Below are positions 33,598-42,075 of a stretch of 64,000 bases of DNA, piece after piece. Numbering within the stretch: position 1 is the stretch's first letter; each line of letters starts with the position of its first letter. The DNA comes from Candidatus Zixiibacteriota bacterium (GTDB taxonomy: Bacteria > Zixibacteria > MSB-5A5 > GN15 > FEB-12): NCBI GenBank assembly GCA_040756055.1, contig JBFLZR010000002.1, positions 274,411 to 338,410 on the forward strand, given 5' to 3'. The translations under genes and the position numbers were made by a program. The notes beneath the pieces are model-generated. The model saw only the letters and a list, made by a program, of their open reading frames with translations, did not search any database and had not been told where the DNA came from.

Positions 33598-35166
33598 CTA
33601 TGCCGACAACTCGAGCGGAATAATAAATGTAACACCGTTCATCTCGAAGAAAGATAAGGCACCGCTCAATTCTTTCAAAAGTCTTTTTTTGACCGAAGCG
33701 CTGAGCCCTTGATCGGAGAGTTGGGCGCGGATACCACCATCGCTTACCACAACACCAGCAAAAATGTCGGGTCTATCGAATATGGCGGATTTCGTACGCC
33801 TGTCCTCTTGAATGATGTCCACATATGTTAACAGAAGCGAGAAACCGAAATGCTGTGCCTTGACCGGATTGATTTGATTCTCTATCATGTGCGACCTAAC
33901 CTGGTAATCGTGCAGCAAGATCGATACCCCGGCCAGCAGTACATGTCGGTAAAGAAATTCGCGGTCATCGTCCTCATCGATTTGTTTCAATAGATGTCTG
34001 ACAAGTTGTGCCATCTTGATGGCCCCCGCTGCGCCATGTGAGCCGAGTTCAACAAACGCTGTCTTCAACGTCGCTCTGAAAGGCGTCAAACCATCCGGAC
34101 TAGAGTATTTCTCAAGCTTGAATGCATCCCAACGCCATCGACCGGTCTTGCCACTATAAAGGTGACCAAACAAGTCCTCTATCACAGTAGTAGCGAGGCC
34201 GGTCGTCTCCTCTTCCCAAAAATACTGCCTTAGCGCTTTGGTTTGTTGGGCGAGGGTATCGCTGACGTCTTCTTGCGCCATCGCGAATACTTTTTCGGTT
34301 ATCTTCTCAAAGTTGGCCACAGGATATCCGATGTCGTGATATAGGGAAATTAGTAGCCACAAGAATTCGATGTCGATATCCTCACCGAGAGTCCCGCCCA
34401 ACGATAGAAAGCGATCATACGCACTATCAATAACTAAATAGCCGATAAGCATTGTGTTGAAGGCATGGTAGTAGTGATCTCTTATTTCGATACCAGACCC
34501 ACTTAGAAGAGACTCAATTTCTCCCATAAAATCAATCGGACTGCACTGCAGCTGAAATCGGGGGTCACAATTCAACAGATCCTTGATGAATTGCTTGATA
34601 GTTTTATCCTCCTCCTGTTTGTCCAAGTGTTCCAAATACTCTGTGCAGAACTTGCGAATCAAGTCCCCGATGGGGCCGCGCAAGCGCTTCGCTTCACTCA
34701 GAGCAAGAACGACGGCCGGCAACAATCTTCGATCCTTGTTAAGTGCCTCAGCAACCGTTGAAAAGACCCTAGCAGAACCGCCGTCCAATCGATGCAGAAC
34801 TCCGGACTTCGCAGTCTCCGGATGACTTTTAAGGAACTCCAAATCTTCATCTGCATCTGTAAGAAAGTACAGAATGGGCTGCTTTTTCCCTTTTTTCAGA
34901 ATCTCTATAGTGGCTGTGATTCTTTCCGCCAACTCATTCAGCTCGGAGAGATCAGCATAATCCTCCCTGCGGAACCGCTCGAAGATAAACACGTGTTTGT
35001 CGGATTCGGCCGCATATGTGGGACACCACGCCAGAGTTGGTTTACTATGCATGCCCGAGAGTGTGTCGCGCAGGTATGAATAGGCATCTGCCTCCAGCAT
35101 AGCTCCGTCGAACTCGACACCAGACATGGCCTGTATAATTTCTCTAAATGATTTCATATTTCTCAC
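33598..35166 (-). CDS. 522-aa HD-domain protein, middle gene of the ParB-HD-Dam operon
   Basis: I do not recognise the full-length family. Residues about 225-455 look like a metal-dependent HD phosphohydrolase: H231/H234 in RDHYYHAF, the HD pair H277-D278 in SLYHDIGYP, then H377 (GSHGAAGA), H408, H419-D420 (ILLHDYQ) and D450 in LLLTYVDIIQ. The N-terminal ~150 residues hold a possible alpha/beta domain (PILYFLTDADEDLEFL). The C-terminus (about 465-522) is a small beta domain. The start GTG 35166 overlaps the stop of the ParB gene (GTGA); ATG 35157 is the alternative. Cleavage of nucleotides, cyclic nucleotides or nucleic acid is possible for such domains. Confidence 0.72.
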   Translation of the reverse strand: MRNMKSFREIIQAMSGVEFDGAMLEADAYSYLRDTLSGMHSKPTLAWCPTYAAESDKHVFIFERFRREDYADLSELNELAERITATIEILKKGKKQPILYFLTDADEDLEFLKSHPETAKSGVLHRLDGGSARVFSTVAEALNKDRRLLPAVVLALSEAKRLRGPIGDLIRKFCTEYLEHLDKQEEDKTIKQFIKDLLNCDPRFQLQCSPIDFMGEIESLLSGSGIEIRDHYYHAFNTMLIGYLVIDSAYDRFLSLGGTLGEDIDIEFLWLLISLYHDIGYPVANFEKITEKVFAMAQEDVSDTLAQQTKALRQYFWEEETTGLATTVIEDLFGHLYSGKTGRWRWDAFKLEKYSSPDGLTPFRATLKTAFVELGSHGAAGAIKMAQLVRHLLKQIDEDDDREFLYRHVLLAGVSILLHDYQVRSHMIENQINPVKAQHFGFSLLLTYVDIIQEDRRTKSAIFDRPDIFAGVVVSDGGIRAQLSDQGLSASVKKRLLKELSGALSFFEMNGVTFIIPLELSA

Positions 35167-36191
35167 TTCTCAAGCAACGGGCGGAGCTCTCTTTCAAGTC
35201 TTTGAAGTACCTCAAGTAGCTGGCTGAAAGCCGCGATAAATTCCTTCTTTTCAGCTGCCGTTGTAGACTCGAATAACGAGAAGTCGTAGTCGCCCAAAGC
35301 AACGGAGGTACGAAGCATTCTGTTTATGAGGCTTTTTCGGGTATGTCTTGGACTCTTTTCGGCTTCTGGAAAACGCGCCAAGAATTCGTCCCTCGCATCG
35401 TCAAAGGAGTACGTCTTCTCTTTCACCAATTTTTCCAAGACCTGTCGAGCGAATTTGTATTGTCTGGGGTCATCATCGGTGGTGTTCACAATAGCCTTCA
35501 TCTTTCTGGCATCTGTACCGGCGTGCACTACACCCTCCTGGTATTTTTCAAAGAGAAACTCTCTGACAGCGTCGCTTGACACCTTATCGAAGTAGTCCGG
35601 AAAGTTCTTGGAGGCTGGCTGTATTATGCCCTTTTCAATTTCAACTATTGTCCAGTAGAAATCCTGATTACCATCATATACATGCTTCTTTATGTCCTTT
35701 GGCCATTTGAGAAAGAGCAATCGATCATTCATAGTTCGGATGTGTGTGCCTGTAAGTTCGGCAAGTCTCTTAGCAATTGCTTTGTAATCGCCCCCAAGCT
35801 CTCGGTTCAAGTCTTCATACGCTTCTTCAACGGCATGGCACTGTTGAACAGCTCCCCATTGGACGCGATTTGTATGAATGTGGAACATAAGATTTTTCGC
35901 CTCTGCCAAACTCGATTCGTGTGGCAATACGTGAGCGGGAGCTTCATTTACTCCGGCTCGCTTGAGAGCCCAGTATCGGCGCTCGCCATCCAAGAGCACG
36001 AACTTGATTCTTCCTTTAGGCTTGGGTTTTTTCATGACGATAAGTGGAACCAAAAGTCCGTACTTCCTAATCGACTTTTCCAACTGTGATAAATCGGGGT
36101 CATCTTCTAGGATATTGATCCCACGCGGGTTTTCGGGATTAGGTTCTATCGAAGAGACTTCAATAACGCTGAGGCTTTTGGGTTCTTTCAT
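35163..36191 (-). CDS. ParB N-terminal-domain protein, first gene of the island operon
   Basis: A 342-residue protein. Residues about 8-95 are a ParB/Srx-type domain (IEPNPENPRG, then KYGLLVPLIVMKK, then FVLLDGERRYWALKRAG with the GERR box). A helical part follows (residues about 115-190) that could be a helix-turn-helix (LAELTGTHIRTMNDRLLFL), as in ParB and Noc. The C-terminus is charged and helical. There is no ParA gene, and the linked genes are an HD protein and a DNA methyltransferase, so a chromosome-segregation role is unlikely. DNA recognition for a modification or defence module is more plausible. It begins at ATG 36191, with overlapping coupling to the next gene. Confidence 0.8.
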   Translation of the reverse strand: MKEPKSLSVIEVSSIEPNPENPRGINILEDDPDLSQLEKSIRKYGLLVPLIVMKKPKPKGRIKFVLLDGERRYWALKRAGVNEAPAHVLPHESSLAEAKNLMFHIHTNRVQWGAVQQCHAVEEAYEDLNRELGGDYKAIAKRLAELTGTHIRTMNDRLLFLKWPKDIKKHVYDGNQDFYWTIVEIEKGIIQPASKNFPDYFDKVSSDAVREFLFEKYQEGVVHAGTDARKMKAIVNTTDDDPRQYKFARQVLEKLVKEKTYSFDDARDEFLARFPEAEKSPRHTRKSLINRMLRTSVALGDYDFSLFESTTAAEKKEFIAAFSQLLEVLQRLERELRPLLEK

Positions 36192-36784
36192 ATACCACTC
36201 CCCTGCAGATTATTCGGCGGAGTTTTCGGTTGAGTCCAGTTAAATGACCCAGAAAAAGAGTCACTCAACAAATGCGACTACTAACATGTTATCAGCCGAG
36301 AAGCCGTAACTGTTTTCTTCACCCAGCTACTGATGTCACCATGTCCACATCGGAAGCAATAATAGCAGCCGGGCTATTCATTTGCTTAAGCGCTAAAGAT
36401 ACCAATCTGCCAAGTACTTGTCAAAGACAATATGGACGACAGTGTCTACTGGCGGTTTTCATACAAGATCAATGGTGATTGGTTGGGGGTGGGGGGAAGA
36501 GAGGCCCCCGCTTTCGCGGGGGTGACTAATAAAAGGGGGGTGACTAAGAAAGGGGTCCTTCCCTACAAAAGAGGAGTCCGTCAGGTCACAATTCCGCGCT
36601 GCGAAATCAAGACCCGACGGAACATTGTGTGAAAATATCGAAACGAAGCCAAATCCTGGTAAGGGGATGAAGGGTATGGGGTTGGGGGGATTTTTTACGG
36701 GCAGACGAGGGCGTCTGCCGCGCACAAAGTCAAATCCCACCGCAAGCGGATGGGGCACCGAAGAGGAATCAATGACAGGAAAAA
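36192..36784. other. 593-bp non-coding region with inverted palindromic elements
   Basis: Right edge of the island. After ~280 bp upstream of the ParB-domain gene with no clear consensus promoter, it holds the CCCCCGC hairpin (36503-36520), the two-tier hairpin (36577-36621), a piece of the 115-bp repeat (36628-36690), GGCAGACG / CGTCTGCC (36700-36719) and a CCCA...TGGG element (36736-36754). Most are inverted relative to their relatives at 31.2-32.6 kb. Confidence 0.75.
36577..36621. repeat. Two-tier hairpin element, inverted copy
   Basis: TCCGTCAGGTC pairs with GACCCGACGGA (G-U/A-C tolerant), enclosing ATTCCGC / GCGAAAT. It is the inverted relative of 32531-32576. Confidence 0.7.
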
Positions 36785-38335
36785 CTACTCGAACAGTTCG
36801 AAGACATCAGGCAGGGCGTCGATGAGGTCGCTGGCAATCAAAGCGCGGTCGGTGAGAGACCAGGCGGCGATATCACCGGCAAAACCATGAACATAAACAC
36901 CACACAAGGCCGCATCCAAAGGCTCCAGCCCCTGCGCCATAAAAGACCCTATCAGCCCCGAAAGAACATCACCCGACCCGCCCGTAGCCATCCCGTTGTT
37001 GCCGGTCTGGTTCACGTAGCAGATCCCCTCCTCATCGGCCACAATCGTAGGACTCCCCTTGAGCACCAGCACCGCCTTGTACTCCGTGGCGAACTCGCGT
37101 GCGACAGCAATGCGCATGTGAATATCATCGGGCACAGCGATACCGGTCAATCTCTTAAACTCGCCCGGATGCGGCGTGAGCACGATCGGCCCGCCCGCCT
37201 CGTGGAAAAGGTCCAGATGCCCCTCCAGCGCATTGACACCATCAGCATCGATAATCATCGGCCTCTCCACAGACACCACCAGCCTTCGCACCAGCTCGAA
37301 AGTCTCCCGGTGCCGTCCGATACCGGGGCCGATAATGACAGCATCGTGCTCGACGGCCGCCTGGCGAATCTCCCCCAGTCCGCGAAGAGCCAGCGCGCCC
37401 TTCTTGGCGACATCGGGAAGCGGCATGGTGGTAGCCTCGATAACCGACGACGCTATAATCGGAAGGACAGTCCGCGGGCAGCCAACCCTGGCGAGTCCAC
37501 ATCCACCCCTCAGGGCGCTCTTAGCGGCCAGCGCTGCCGCGCCGGTCAATCCTGTCGATCCGGCGATTATGAACACCGTGCCGAAATCCCCCTTGTGGCC
37601 ATCGGGCTTGCGATACGGCAGAGCCTCGGTAACATACTCGTGGGTGATAAGCTCGTTTTGGATATCGAATTTTTCGACAACGTTATCGGGCACGCCAATC
37701 GGCACGACTTGCACCTGTCCGGCCAGTTCGCGCCCCGGCGAGACATAAAGCCCGTACTTGGGCAGCGCCAGCGTGTAAGTGAAATCGGCCACGACCGCCG
37801 CCCCCTCGCAGCTTCCGTTGTCGGCGTTGAGGCCCGACGGCAAATCGACCGCGATAATGGGATGCTCCTGATAGTTCATGTACTCGATAACATCCGACGC
37901 GATCCCCTTCGGCGCTCCCTCGAAACCGGTGCCGAAGACAGCATCGACTATATAATCGCACTCGAGTTCATCGGGAAAGTCCTCGGTGGTCTTCAGCTCC
38001 ACAAACTCCAGCTTGAGTTTGCGGGCGCGTTCGTAGTTGAGTTTGGCGTCGTCCGAAAGTTTTTCGACAGGCCCGAGGAAATAAAAAGCAACATCGTGCC
38101 CGGCTTCGTGAAGATACCGCCCGACCACGTAGCCATCGCCGCCGTTGTTGCCTTTGCCGCAGAAGATGGCGAAGCTGAGTTTGGCGTCATCATCGTGCTG
38201 GGAGGCGATGTCGGTGAGAATGCCGAAGGCGATGCCGCGGCCGGCGTTTTCCATCAGGTCAGGGCCCGCGATGCCGACAATATCGATCGTTTCGCGGTCG
38301 ATAGAACGCATCAGGTCGGAGGTGACCAGTTTCAC
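36785..38335 (-). CDS. nnr: Bifunctional NAD(P)H-hydrate epimerase / ADP-dependent dehydratase
   Basis: A 516-residue fusion that repairs hydrated NAD(P)H. The N-terminal half is the YjeF_N epimerase (DLMENAGRGIA, CGKGNNGGDGYV, VDLPSGLNADNG). The C-terminal half is the ribokinase-like dehydratase (GTVFIIAGSTGLTGAA, VLTPHPGEFKRL, GSGDVLSGLIG). The start is GTG 38335 at 9 nt from GGAGG. It follows lon by 18 bp, so the two are likely cotranscribed. Confidence 0.92.
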   Translation of the reverse strand: MKLVTSDLMRSIDRETIDIVGIAGPDLMENAGRGIAFGILTDIASQHDDDAKLSFAIFCGKGNNGGDGYVVGRYLHEAGHDVAFYFLGPVEKLSDDAKLNYERARKLKLEFVELKTTEDFPDELECDYIVDAVFGTGFEGAPKGIASDVIEYMNYQEHPIIAVDLPSGLNADNGSCEGAAVVADFTYTLALPKYGLYVSPGRELAGQVQVVPIGVPDNVVEKFDIQNELITHEYVTEALPYRKPDGHKGDFGTVFIIAGSTGLTGAAALAAKSALRGGCGLARVGCPRTVLPIIASSVIEATTMPLPDVAKKGALALRGLGEIRQAAVEHDAVIIGPGIGRHRETFELVRRLVVSVERPMIIDADGVNALEGHLDLFHEAGGPIVLTPHPGEFKRLTGIAVPDDIHMRIAVAREFATEYKAVLVLKGSPTIVADEEGICYVNQTGNNGMATGGSGDVLSGLIGSFMAQGLEPLDAALCGVYVHGFAGDIAAWSLTDRALIASDLIDALPDVFELFE

Positions 38336-38353
38336 GGTGTGAACCTCCAGTTG

Positions 38354-40759
38354 CTACGATTTACGTCGCGCGGTCGTTTTGCCTGTGGTTTTGGTTTTCC
38401 TGCTGTTGCCATCTAAAGCGAATTTAACAGCCGGTAAAACTTCGGAAAAGAATTTTAATTTTATATTTTTTTTGATTTCCAGCGGCAACTCGACCGAATC
38501 CTTGCGGTTTTCCTCGGGCAGAATGACGGTGTCGATGCCCGCCCGGTAGGCCGCCAGCAGCTTCTCTTTGAGGCCGCCGATAGGCAAAAGCTGGCCGCGC
38601 AGGGTGATTTCGCCGGTCATGGCCAGGCACGATTGAGGCGGACGCTGCGTGAGAAGCGACGCCAGCGCGACCACCATAGTGATACCGGCCGAGGGACCAT
38701 CTTTGGGCGTCGCGCCCGATGGTACATGGATGTGGATATCGGTGTTTTCGAATTTGTCGGGGTCGATTTTCAGTTCGGCCGCGTTCGAGCGAATGAACGA
38801 CAACGCCGCCTGGGCGGATTCTTTCATGATATCGCCCAGATGGCCGGTGAGCATCAGGTTGTTCTTGCCCTTCATCGTGGTTGCCTCGATGAACAAAATT
38901 TCGCCGCCGACCGCGGTGTAGGCCAGTCCCGGCACGACGCCGATACTCGCCTGGCGGCTGAGACCTTCGCGGATAAATTTGGTCGGACCGAGCATCTTGG
39001 GAATCTCTTTGGCGCCGATAGTGAGCTTTTTCTTGTAGCCCGATGCCACTTTCCGCGCCGCTTTGCGGATGACCGAGGCTATCTCGCGCTCGAGATTGCG
39101 AAGCCCCGCCTCGCGGGTGTAGCCATCGATGATCACCTTCACGGCGCTGTCTTCGATAGCGATGTTGGTGGTGCTCAGGCCGTGATTCTCGAGCTGTTTG
39201 GGAATCAAATGACGGCGCGCGATGGCCATCTTCTCGATATCGGTGTAGCCGGGAAGATTGATGATCTCCATGCGGTCGCGAAGCACCGCCGGGATGGGTT
39301 CCATCCAGTTGGCCGTGGTAATAAACATGACTTTGGACAAATCGAACGGCACCTCGAGATAGTGATCGGAGAACGAATCGTTCTGCTCCGGATCGAGGAC
39401 CTCGAGTAGGGCCGCCGATGGATCGCCGCGGAAATCGGAGCCGAGTTTATCGACCTCATCGAGCATGATAACCGGGTTATTCGAGCCGCATCGTTTCATG
39501 GATTGGATGATGCGCCCCGGCATGGCGCCTATGTAGGTGCGGCGATGGCCGCGGATTTCGGCTTCATCGCGCATGCCGCCCAGCGACACGCGGGCGAACT
39601 CGCGCCCCATCGCGCGGGCGATAGATTTGCCCAGCGAGGTCTTCCCCACTCCGGGAGGGCCGACAAAACAAAGGATAGGGCCTTTGATATCGGATTTGAG
39701 TTTGCGCACGGCAAGATATTCTAAAATGCGGTCTTTGACTTTTTCGAGATTGTAGTGGTCCTCATCGAGCACTTTCTTGGCGCGCTTGAGATCGAGCTTG
39801 TCCTGCGTGGTGACGCTCCACGGCAGCGAGACGAGCCAGTCGAGATAGGTGCGCGTGACGGTGTATTCGGCCGATGATGGCGACATGTGCGACATGCGGT
39901 CAAGCTCTTTGTAGGCCGCCTGCTCGACCGTTTCGGGCATTTTGGCCTGTTCGATTTTGGCCTCGAACTCGTCGACATCGGACTTGTCGTCAGCGTCGCC
40001 AAGCTCTTTCTTGATCGCCTTGAGTTGTTCGCGAAGAATATAATCGCGCTGCGATTTGCCCAACTCGCTGGCCGCTTTGGCCTGTATCTGCTGCGACAAC
40101 TCGAGCACCTCGATCTCTTTCTTGAGCAGGTGGAACAGCCTGTCCATCCGCTTGTAAACGTTGGTCTCTTCGAGCAGCCGCTGCTTGTGCTCGATAGGGA
40201 CATTGAGACTCGAGGCGATATAGTCGGTGAGTTTCGATGGGGTGTCCTGGTTGTGGGCCGAGACTTGAAATTCTTCTGAGAGATAGGGCGCCAGTTCGAC
40301 CAGCTTGCGCACGGCTTCCATGAGGCTGCGCTGAAGCGCCTCCATTTTGACGGCCTCAGCGGTGGTCTCGCGAACTTCCTCCACCTCGGCCGACATATAC
40401 GGCGCGCTGGTGATGATTTTCTTGATGCGGATTCGGGCCAGCCCCTGGATGAGAAAACGGACGGATCCATCGGGGAAACGAAGCATCTTGAGGATATTGC
40501 CCGAGGCGCCGATTTCGTAAAGGTCCTCGGGTTTGGGATGTTCCACGGCGGTATCGCGCTGCAAAAACAGCCCGATACGTGAGCCGCGCATGAGGGCGTC
40601 ATCGACCAGCCTCGTCTGCTCGGCATCCTGGATCATCAGCGGCACTATCAGGTAGGGGTATACGATTGTCCCTTTGAGCGGGAGAATCGGCAGCACCGGG
40701 GGTGTACCGTTGGAGTTATCTATTTCGTTATCAGCTACTTTGTCTTTAACTTCGGACAC
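38354..40759 (-). CDS. lon: ATP-dependent Lon protease
   Basis: An 801-residue cytoplasmic protease. It has the N-terminal substrate domain (PVLPILPLKGTIVYPYLIVPL), a AAA+ module with Walker A FVGPPGVGKTSLGKS and Walker B PVIMLDEVDKLG, and the protease domain with catalytic Ser in KDGPSAGITM and Lys in LPIGGLKEKLLAAYRAG. The length is typical. The start is GTG 40759 after GAGGTAAAA. A Lys/Arg/Thr-rich tail ends the protein. Confidence 0.96.
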   Translation of the reverse strand: MSEVKDKVADNEIDNSNGTPPVLPILPLKGTIVYPYLIVPLMIQDAEQTRLVDDALMRGSRIGLFLQRDTAVEHPKPEDLYEIGASGNILKMLRFPDGSVRFLIQGLARIRIKKIITSAPYMSAEVEEVRETTAEAVKMEALQRSLMEAVRKLVELAPYLSEEFQVSAHNQDTPSKLTDYIASSLNVPIEHKQRLLEETNVYKRMDRLFHLLKKEIEVLELSQQIQAKAASELGKSQRDYILREQLKAIKKELGDADDKSDVDEFEAKIEQAKMPETVEQAAYKELDRMSHMSPSSAEYTVTRTYLDWLVSLPWSVTTQDKLDLKRAKKVLDEDHYNLEKVKDRILEYLAVRKLKSDIKGPILCFVGPPGVGKTSLGKSIARAMGREFARVSLGGMRDEAEIRGHRRTYIGAMPGRIIQSMKRCGSNNPVIMLDEVDKLGSDFRGDPSAALLEVLDPEQNDSFSDHYLEVPFDLSKVMFITTANWMEPIPAVLRDRMEIINLPGYTDIEKMAIARRHLIPKQLENHGLSTTNIAIEDSAVKVIIDGYTREAGLRNLEREIASVIRKAARKVASGYKKKLTIGAKEIPKMLGPTKFIREGLSRQASIGVVPGLAYTAVGGEILFIEATTMKGKNNLMLTGHLGDIMKESAQAALSFIRSNAAELKIDPDKFENTDIHIHVPSGATPKDGPSAGITMVVALASLLTQRPPQSCLAMTGEITLRGQLLPIGGLKEKLLAAYRAGIDTVILPEENRKDSVELPLEIKKNIKLKFFSEVLPAVKFALDGNSRKTKTTGKTTARRKS

Positions 40760-40869
40760 TTTTACCTCATGAGATTAAGCACGTTGCTATTGTCGATATA
40801 TCGGCAGTTGTGCTCACTTTTTGAACAGTTAAATAGCCCCATTTTTCTATGTCTATCGTCTTATACACC

Positions 40870-41922
40870 TTAGACATTGAATCGAAACAGGATCACGTCG
40901 CCATCCCCGACTATATACTCCTTGCCCTCCAGATGGGCTTTGCCCGCCGACCGCGCGTTGGCCAGGGTCTCATACTGGATATAGTCATCGTATTTGACCA
41001 CTTCGGCGCGAATAAACCCGCGCTCCATATCGGTGTGGACCGCGCCGGCGGCTTTCTGGGCGTTGGTGCCTTTGCGGATTGTCCACGCGCGAACATCGGG
41101 CGGCCCGGCCGTAATAAAGGAGATCAGCCCCAGAAGATCATAGGACATTTGAATCACTTTTTCCACCGCGGGGCTTTTTATCCCGAGTTCTTCCATAAAC
41201 ATCCGCCGTTCCTCGCTATCGAGCGGCACGAGCTCCATCTCGATTTTGCCGCACAGCGCGGCGATATCGCGCTTGCCTGCCGACACAAACTCCGACAACT
41301 CCTGTCTGAACTGCTGCCCTTTGCCGATATCCGCTTCACTCACGTTAAGAACAATCAAAAGCGGCTTTTGTGTCAGAAAGGTGTACCCGCGGAGCATTTT
41401 TTCATCATCGCCCGCCAGATCCAGATCAATAAGCAGTTTGCCCTCATCGAGCGCGGCGCGGCATTGCTCGAGAAGCTCGATTTCTCTTTGTCCGGCCTTG
41501 TCACCGGTGAGTCTTATTTTGCGGGATTTTTTATCGATGTTGTTCTCGACGACAACCTGGTCGGCGAGAATCATTTCATCGAGCAAATCTCTTATATCGC
41601 GTATCGGATCACTGTCATTGGAGAATTTATCGATAACGAGAATCAGCGCGTCCATAAGCCGCAATTCGGAGCTTATTTCCGGCGCTCCGGATTCTTTGCC
41701 TTTGCCGGTGAACCCGGGAGCATCGAGAAACTCTATCTCGGCGTAAGTTTTCTTTTGCGGCTTGATTATAGCGGCGATTTTGTCTATGCGTTCGTCGGGA
41801 ACTTTTATAACGGCGCGGTGAAGCGCCTGGCTGAAATCGCCGACTGTTTCCTGATGTCCCGAGGCGGCGTTGAACACGGTCGTCTTGCCGCTTTGTGGTT
41901 TTCCTATAATGCCCAGTTTCAT
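40870..41922 (-). CDS. ychF: YchF/Obg-like P-loop ATPase with TGS domain
   Basis: A 350-residue protein of the YchF group. The P-loop is GKPQSGKTTVF, which differs from the usual GLPNVGKSTLF. The base-specificity motif is NVSE, as in YchF (ATP preference) rather than NKxD. A coiled-coil insert (about 115-170) and a C-terminal TGS/DUF933 domain (AWTIRKGTNAQKAAG, then EYIVGDGDVILFRF) complete it. It probably acts on ribosomes or stress responses. The unusual P-loop suggests a divergent subfamily. Confidence 0.87.
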   Translation of the reverse strand: MKLGIIGKPQSGKTTVFNAASGHQETVGDFSQALHRAVIKVPDERIDKIAAIIKPQKKTYAEIEFLDAPGFTGKGKESGAPEISSELRLMDALILVIDKFSNDSDPIRDIRDLLDEMILADQVVVENNIDKKSRKIRLTGDKAGQREIELLEQCRAALDEGKLLIDLDLAGDDEKMLRGYTFLTQKPLLIVLNVSEADIGKGQQFRQELSEFVSAGKRDIAALCGKIEMELVPLDSEERRMFMEELGIKSPAVEKVIQMSYDLLGLISFITAGPPDVRAWTIRKGTNAQKAAGAVHTDMERGFIRAEVVKYDDYIQYETLANARSAGKAHLEGKEYIVGDGDVILFRFNV

Positions 41923-42008
41923 ATTTCGTAAGTGTAAGCCAAAGTCCTATTCATGGCAAGGGAATGTTGAGTGATTTGAGAGGCTTTGTATCGTAAAGAG
42001 TGTAAATG

Positions 42009-42040
42009 AAAAAGCAGGCTAATCGCTTAGCCTGCTTTCT
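42009..42040 (-). terminator. Intrinsic terminator after rpsA
   Basis: A perfect 12-bp stem AAAGCAGGCTAA / TTAGCCTGCTTT with a 4-nt loop, followed by T residues on the minus strand. It ends the transcript 37 bp past the rpsA stop. Confidence 0.85.
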
Positions 42041-42075
42041 ATCCTTAAAGCAGCTTCGGTCAATCGACCGCAAGG

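Noticed and set aside
35163-36191. Chromosome-partition role (ParB) for the ParB-domain gene
   Set aside because: No ParA, no parS-like sites noticed, and the linked genes are an HD protein and a DNA methyltransferase inside a repeat-bordered island.
36887-38416. A 509-codon plus-strand frame opposite nnr
   Set aside because: The opposite strand codes the clear NAD(P)H-hydrate repair enzyme; the antisense frame has no domain and no start signal.
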